A stretch of 64,000 nt of DNA from an uncultured Roseobacter sp. (lineage in GTDB: Bacteria; Pseudomonadota; Alphaproteobacteria; Rhodobacterales; Rhodobacteraceae): assembly GCF_947499265.1 (NCBI RefSeq), contig NZ_CANMNK010000007.1, positions 62,001 through 126,000 on the forward strand. The letters run 5' to 3'. Each line of letters begins with the position of its first letter. Position 1 is the stretch's first letter. A program made the position numbers and the translations under genes. Of this stretch, positions 61,323-64,000 are shown in pieces. Under the pieces are notes generated by a model. It did not search any database. It saw only the letters and a program-made list of their open reading frames with translations, and was not told the origin of the DNA.

Positions 61323-63422
61323 TTAGGATTTACGGCGTGGTGTGGCATTCGGGCCCTTGCCGGAGGGTTTGCCGCGTTTGTGAGGCGGTACAAACCTCTT
61401 GGAGGGATCTGCCGCGCGTTTTTTGGACGCATTCTGATCGCGGGGCGCGCCGCCTTTGCCACCGGGTTTTGTATCCCTGTTGCGATCCCCGCGGTTTTCG
61501 TTATCGCGTGTCCGACGCTCTGCCTTGGCGGTATCACGATTTTCCTTCGTCCAGACCGGCTTGGCCCGCGGTCCGTCGGCGGGAGCACTGGATTTGGCCT
61601 TCGGTTTGGCACCCGGTTTCATCGGCGAGCGCTCGGTCTTGTGGGACTTGGGCGGCTTTTTCCCCTTGGGTGCCGCGGCTGGTTTATAGGGTTTATCCGT
61701 GACTTCCGAGCGAGGCTTTTCGCGTTTGCGCGGCGCACCCGCGGCCTGCTCAGCCGCCAGCGGATCATAAGCTGGCTTTGCACGCCCGGGCTTCTTGAAG
61801 TCTGGTTTTGGGCCGCGCGGTTTCCGGTTTGGCGCCGGGCCGCGATCCAGGTTTGGCGCGGCGTCCAGACGCGTCAGCTGTGCACCCTTTTCCAGCACCA
61901 TATCCGGGCCCACGGCTGCAACAAAAGCCTCCGCGCGACTGGCCAGCACCTCGACAAAACTGTGGCTTGGTTGAATGCGAATGGCACCGATATCGTCCTT
62001 GGTCAGGTTCCCCTTGTTGCAAACCATCGGCAGGAGCATCCGGGGCTCCGCGCCGTCTTTGCGCCCCAGGGAAATCGAGAACCAGACCGACGGGCCGAAT
62101 TCCTTGCGCGGACGATCATCCTTCGCCGCGGGATCAGATAGCTCCTCCGGCGCAGACTTTCGTGCGCGGGTGAGGTTCACGAAAGCAGCAGCCAATTGCT
62201 CCGAGGTAAACTCTTCGACCAAACGCGCCACGATGTCCTGGGCGTCCTCGGGCACCGGCTCCGACCAAGAGGGATCGGCCAAGAGACGCGTCTCATCCTC
62301 CGCCAATACCTCTGCGGCGGAAGGCGGTTCGGCCCAGGCAACCTTCAGCTTCGCACCACCGATCAGCCGGTTGGCTTTTGAGCGCAGCTTCGGCGGAACG
62401 ATCAGCGCCGAAACGCCCTTGCGACCCGCCCGCCCGGTGCGCCCGGACCGGTGCAGCAAAGTATCGGAATTAGACGGCAGATCGGCGTGGATCACCAGTT
62501 CCAGATTGGGCAGGTCAATCCCGCGTGCGGCCACATCGGTGGCCACGCAAACTCGCGCCCGCCCGTCACGCAAGGATTGCAAGGCGTTCGTGCGCTCAGA
62601 TTGGGTCAATTCCCCCGAGAGCGCCACAACCGAGAAGTTTCGGTTCGTCAGCCGGGACGTCATGCGCGCCACAGCCGCGCGTGTGTTGCAGAAGATGATG
62701 GCGTTTTTGGCCTCGTAAAACCGCAGCACGTTGATGATGGCATTGTCGATGTCGCGCGGATGCGTTGTCAGCGCCCGGTATTCGATGTCCGAATGCTGGC
62801 GCGTCTCACCAGCGGTGGACACGCGCTGCACATCTCGCTGGTAGCTTTGCGCCAGCTTAGCGATGGCCGCTGGCACCGTGGCGGAGAACAGCAGGGTGCG
62901 CCGATCCTCGGGTGTTTCCGACAGAATGAATTCCAGCTCTTCGCGAAATCCAAGATCCAGCATCTCGTCGGCTTCGTCCAACACCACCGCGCGGATCGCG
63001 GAGAGGTCAATATTGCCGCGCTTTATGTGATCGCAAAGCCGTCCCGGGGTGGCGACCACGACATGCGCGCCCCGCTCCAACGCGCGCCGTTCGGTCCGGC
63101 TGTCCATGCCGCCCACGCAGGAGGTGACCACGGCACCGGCCAATCCATAGAGCCACGTCAGTTCACGGTTGACCTGCATGGCCAACTCGCGCGTCGGCGC
63201 GATGATCAATGCCAAAGGCGCGCTTGCCGGACCGAAGTGCAGCGCCTCGCCCAGCAGGGTCGGGGCGATGGCAAGGCCAAAGCCGACGGTCTTGCCTGAC
63301 CCGGTCTGGGCCGAAACCAGCAAATCGGCCGCTACCAGATCGGGATCTGTTACGGCCTGCTGCACGGGGGTCAGCGTTTCATAGCCTTGTTTTGCCAAGG
63401 CGTCGGAAAGGGTCTGGATCAC
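61323..63422 (-). CDS. DEAD-box RNA helicase with DbpA-type RNA-binding domain
   Basis: About 699 residues. Q-motif GYETLTPVQQAV, motif I SAQTGSGKT, Ia PTRELAMQ, Ib TPGRL, II DEADEMLD, III SAT, VI HRSGRTGRAGRKG. After the helicase core comes a DbpA/CsdA RNA-binding domain (WFSISLGRKDGAEPRMLLPMV, LTKDDIGAIRI) and a ~170-residue basic low-complexity tail rich in Lys, Pro and Arg. It is DeaD/CsdA-like and probably acts in ribosome assembly or RNA decay in the cold. The family N-terminus IQTLSDALAKQGY points to the GTG at 63422; the frame is open to 63512. Confidence 0.9.
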   Translation of the reverse strand: MIQTLSDALAKQGYETLTPVQQAVTDPDLVAADLLVSAQTGSGKTVGFGLAIAPTLLGEALHFGPASAPLALIIAPTRELAMQVNRELTWLYGLAGAVVTSCVGGMDSRTERRALERGAHVVVATPGRLCDHIKRGNIDLSAIRAVVLDEADEMLDLGFREELEFILSETPEDRRTLLFSATVPAAIAKLAQSYQRDVQRVSTAGETRQHSDIEYRALTTHPRDIDNAIINVLRFYEAKNAIIFCNTRAAVARMTSRLTNRNFSVVALSGELTQSERTNALQSLRDGRARVCVATDVAARGIDLPNLELVIHADLPSNSDTLLHRSGRTGRAGRKGVSALIVPPKLRSKANRLIGGAKLKVAWAEPPSAAEVLAEDETRLLADPSWSEPVPEDAQDIVARLVEEFTSEQLAAAFVNLTRARKSAPEELSDPAAKDDRPRKEFGPSVWFSISLGRKDGAEPRMLLPMVCNKGNLTKDDIGAIRIQPSHSFVEVLASRAEAFVAAVGPDMVLEKGAQLTRLDAAPNLDRGPAPNRKPRGPKPDFKKPGRAKPAYDPLAAEQAAGAPRKREKPRSEVTDKPYKPAAAPKGKKPPKSHKTERSPMKPGAKPKAKSSAPADGPRAKPVWTKENRDTAKAERRTRDNENRGDRNRDTKPGGKGGAPRDQNASKKRAADPSKRFVPPHKRGKPSGKGPNATPRRKS

Positions 63423-63609
63423 GGAAGTACCTGTCTCTTGGGCGGCAGAGGGTCGTTGGGATGCACCAAGGGGTGCGCCGCGTTGCGGCGTCGTTATGCC
63501 TTTGGGGCGCAAGAGTCGATGAGAATCTGCTCTGTTGCCGGCAGGGCCCGGGTGGTCATAGCGGCTTTGACCTTAAAAACCGAAGGTTGGTCCGCGCGAG
63601 GCGGCGCGC

Positions 63610-63999
63610 CTAGGGCCGTTCGTCAGGCAGATGACCAAAGCTGACAGCCAACCGGTTCCATGCGTTCATCTGCGCAATGATCAGGGTAAGATCGACGATC
63701 TGCGCGTCAGAGAATTCGGCTTTCATCGCATCGAACAGGTGATCAGGCGCGCCGTTATCAGGCAGCAGGGTGATGGCTTCGGCCCATGCCAGGGCAGCCT
63801 TTTCGCTGTTGGAGAAAAACGGGCATTCCCGCCAAACGGTCAGACAATCTAGGCGTTGTTCGGTCTCACCAGCGGCGCGTGCCTCGCATGTGTGCAGATC
63901 GACGCAATAAACGCACCCATTGATCTGCGAGACGCGCAGCTCGATGAGCGCGCGCAGTTTTGCGTCTATGGTGGGCATATGCGTCTTGGCTTTCGCCAT
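63610..63999 (-). CDS. AhpD-like carboxymuconolactone decarboxylase family protein, 5' end probably cut by the window
   Basis: The visible 129 residues contain the AhpD core LRALIELRVSQINGCVYCVDLHTCEARAAGETEQRL with the CxxC...H redox triad, followed by SEKAALAWAEAITLL and a closing MNAWNRLAVSFG. The family commonly has some 20-30 residues before this block, and the first available ATG is at the window edge, so the true start is probably outside. A peroxide or disulfide reductase function is likely from the motif. Confidence 0.85.
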   Translation of the reverse strand: MAKAKTHMPTIDAKLRALIELRVSQINGCVYCVDLHTCEARAAGETEQRLDCLTVWRECPFFSNSEKAALAWAEAITLLPDNGAPDHLFDAMKAEFSDAQIVDLTLIIAQMNAWNRLAVSFGHLPDERP

Positions 64000-64000
64000 G

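Overview
The window looks like chromosome from a marine Roseobacter-group alphaproteobacterium (Rhodobacterales). This rests on high GC content, dense operons with 1-4 nt stop/start overlaps, and a complete taurine (C2-sulfonate) pathway of the Roseobacter type: TauABC, Tpa, Xsc, Pta, SoeABC and the MocR-type regulator TauR. Typical alphaproteobacterial housekeeping genes accompany it. I see no rRNA, tRNA, CRISPR array, prophage or intact insertion sequence.

Layout. 1-4.5 kb: HIT hydrolase, a GT14-type glycosyltransferase divergent from a sulfotransferase, an HD-domain protein and smpB. 4.6-8.6 kb: sseA with an aromatic/aspartate aminotransferase, then glnK-amtB on the other strand. 8.8-12.5 kb: class A penicillin-binding protein, mlaC and mlaA. 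12.9-16.5 kb: a tight five-gene run (ridA, glycerophosphodiesterase, FemAB-like acyltransferase, pterin dehydratase, MscS channel). 16.5-24.7 kb: peroxiredoxin, FAD reductase, rsmD, a small ORF, map, sfsA, a CinA-domain protein, GNAT, AhpD-like protein, an OmpA protein and a LysR regulator. 24.8-31.5 kb: an ECF sigma/anti-sigma pair, a dienoyl-CoA reductase, GNATs, rppH, adenosine kinase and nth. 31.6-42.4 kb: a Hint-domain protein, an Ada-like repair protein, an OmpA lipoprotein, FMN reductase, VOC protein, MnmC split into two divergent genes, a DMT transporter, a lytic transglycosylase, dapA and an M20 amidohydrolase.

42.4-59.9 kb is the sulfonate island. TauABC would import taurine. Tpa transaminates it with pyruvate to sulfoacetaldehyde and alanine. 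Xsc converts sulfoacetaldehyde and phosphate to acetyl phosphate and sulfite. Pta makes acetyl-CoA, and cytoplasmic SoeABC oxidises sulfite to sulfate. The pathway is spread over three transcription units: tauR and xsc-pta-soeABC leftward, tpa leftward, tauABC rightward. They are separated by unrelated genes (NTF2-like, ppk2, DUF3775, glycine-zipper lipoprotein) and by a 5'-truncated FAD oxidoreductase remnant. Upstream of xsc, tpa and tauA I find paired direct repeats close to CTGGACYTAA, always 23 bp apart start to start and always pointing toward the gene; these are predicted TauR operators. A related 22-bp-spaced pair lies next to the tauR start. 60-64 kb holds a fatty-acid desaturase, a DEAD-box helicase and an AhpD-like protein cut by the window edge.

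Other points of interest: the ECF sigma gene has its region 2 upstream of the first in-frame ATG; TauC carries an extra N-terminal half of about 150 residues; a large AT-rich dyad sits between glnK and the PBP gene; and two diverged copies of what looks like a family-wide intergenic repeat are present. Where I chose an internal or non-ATG start, the reasons are given in the entry.
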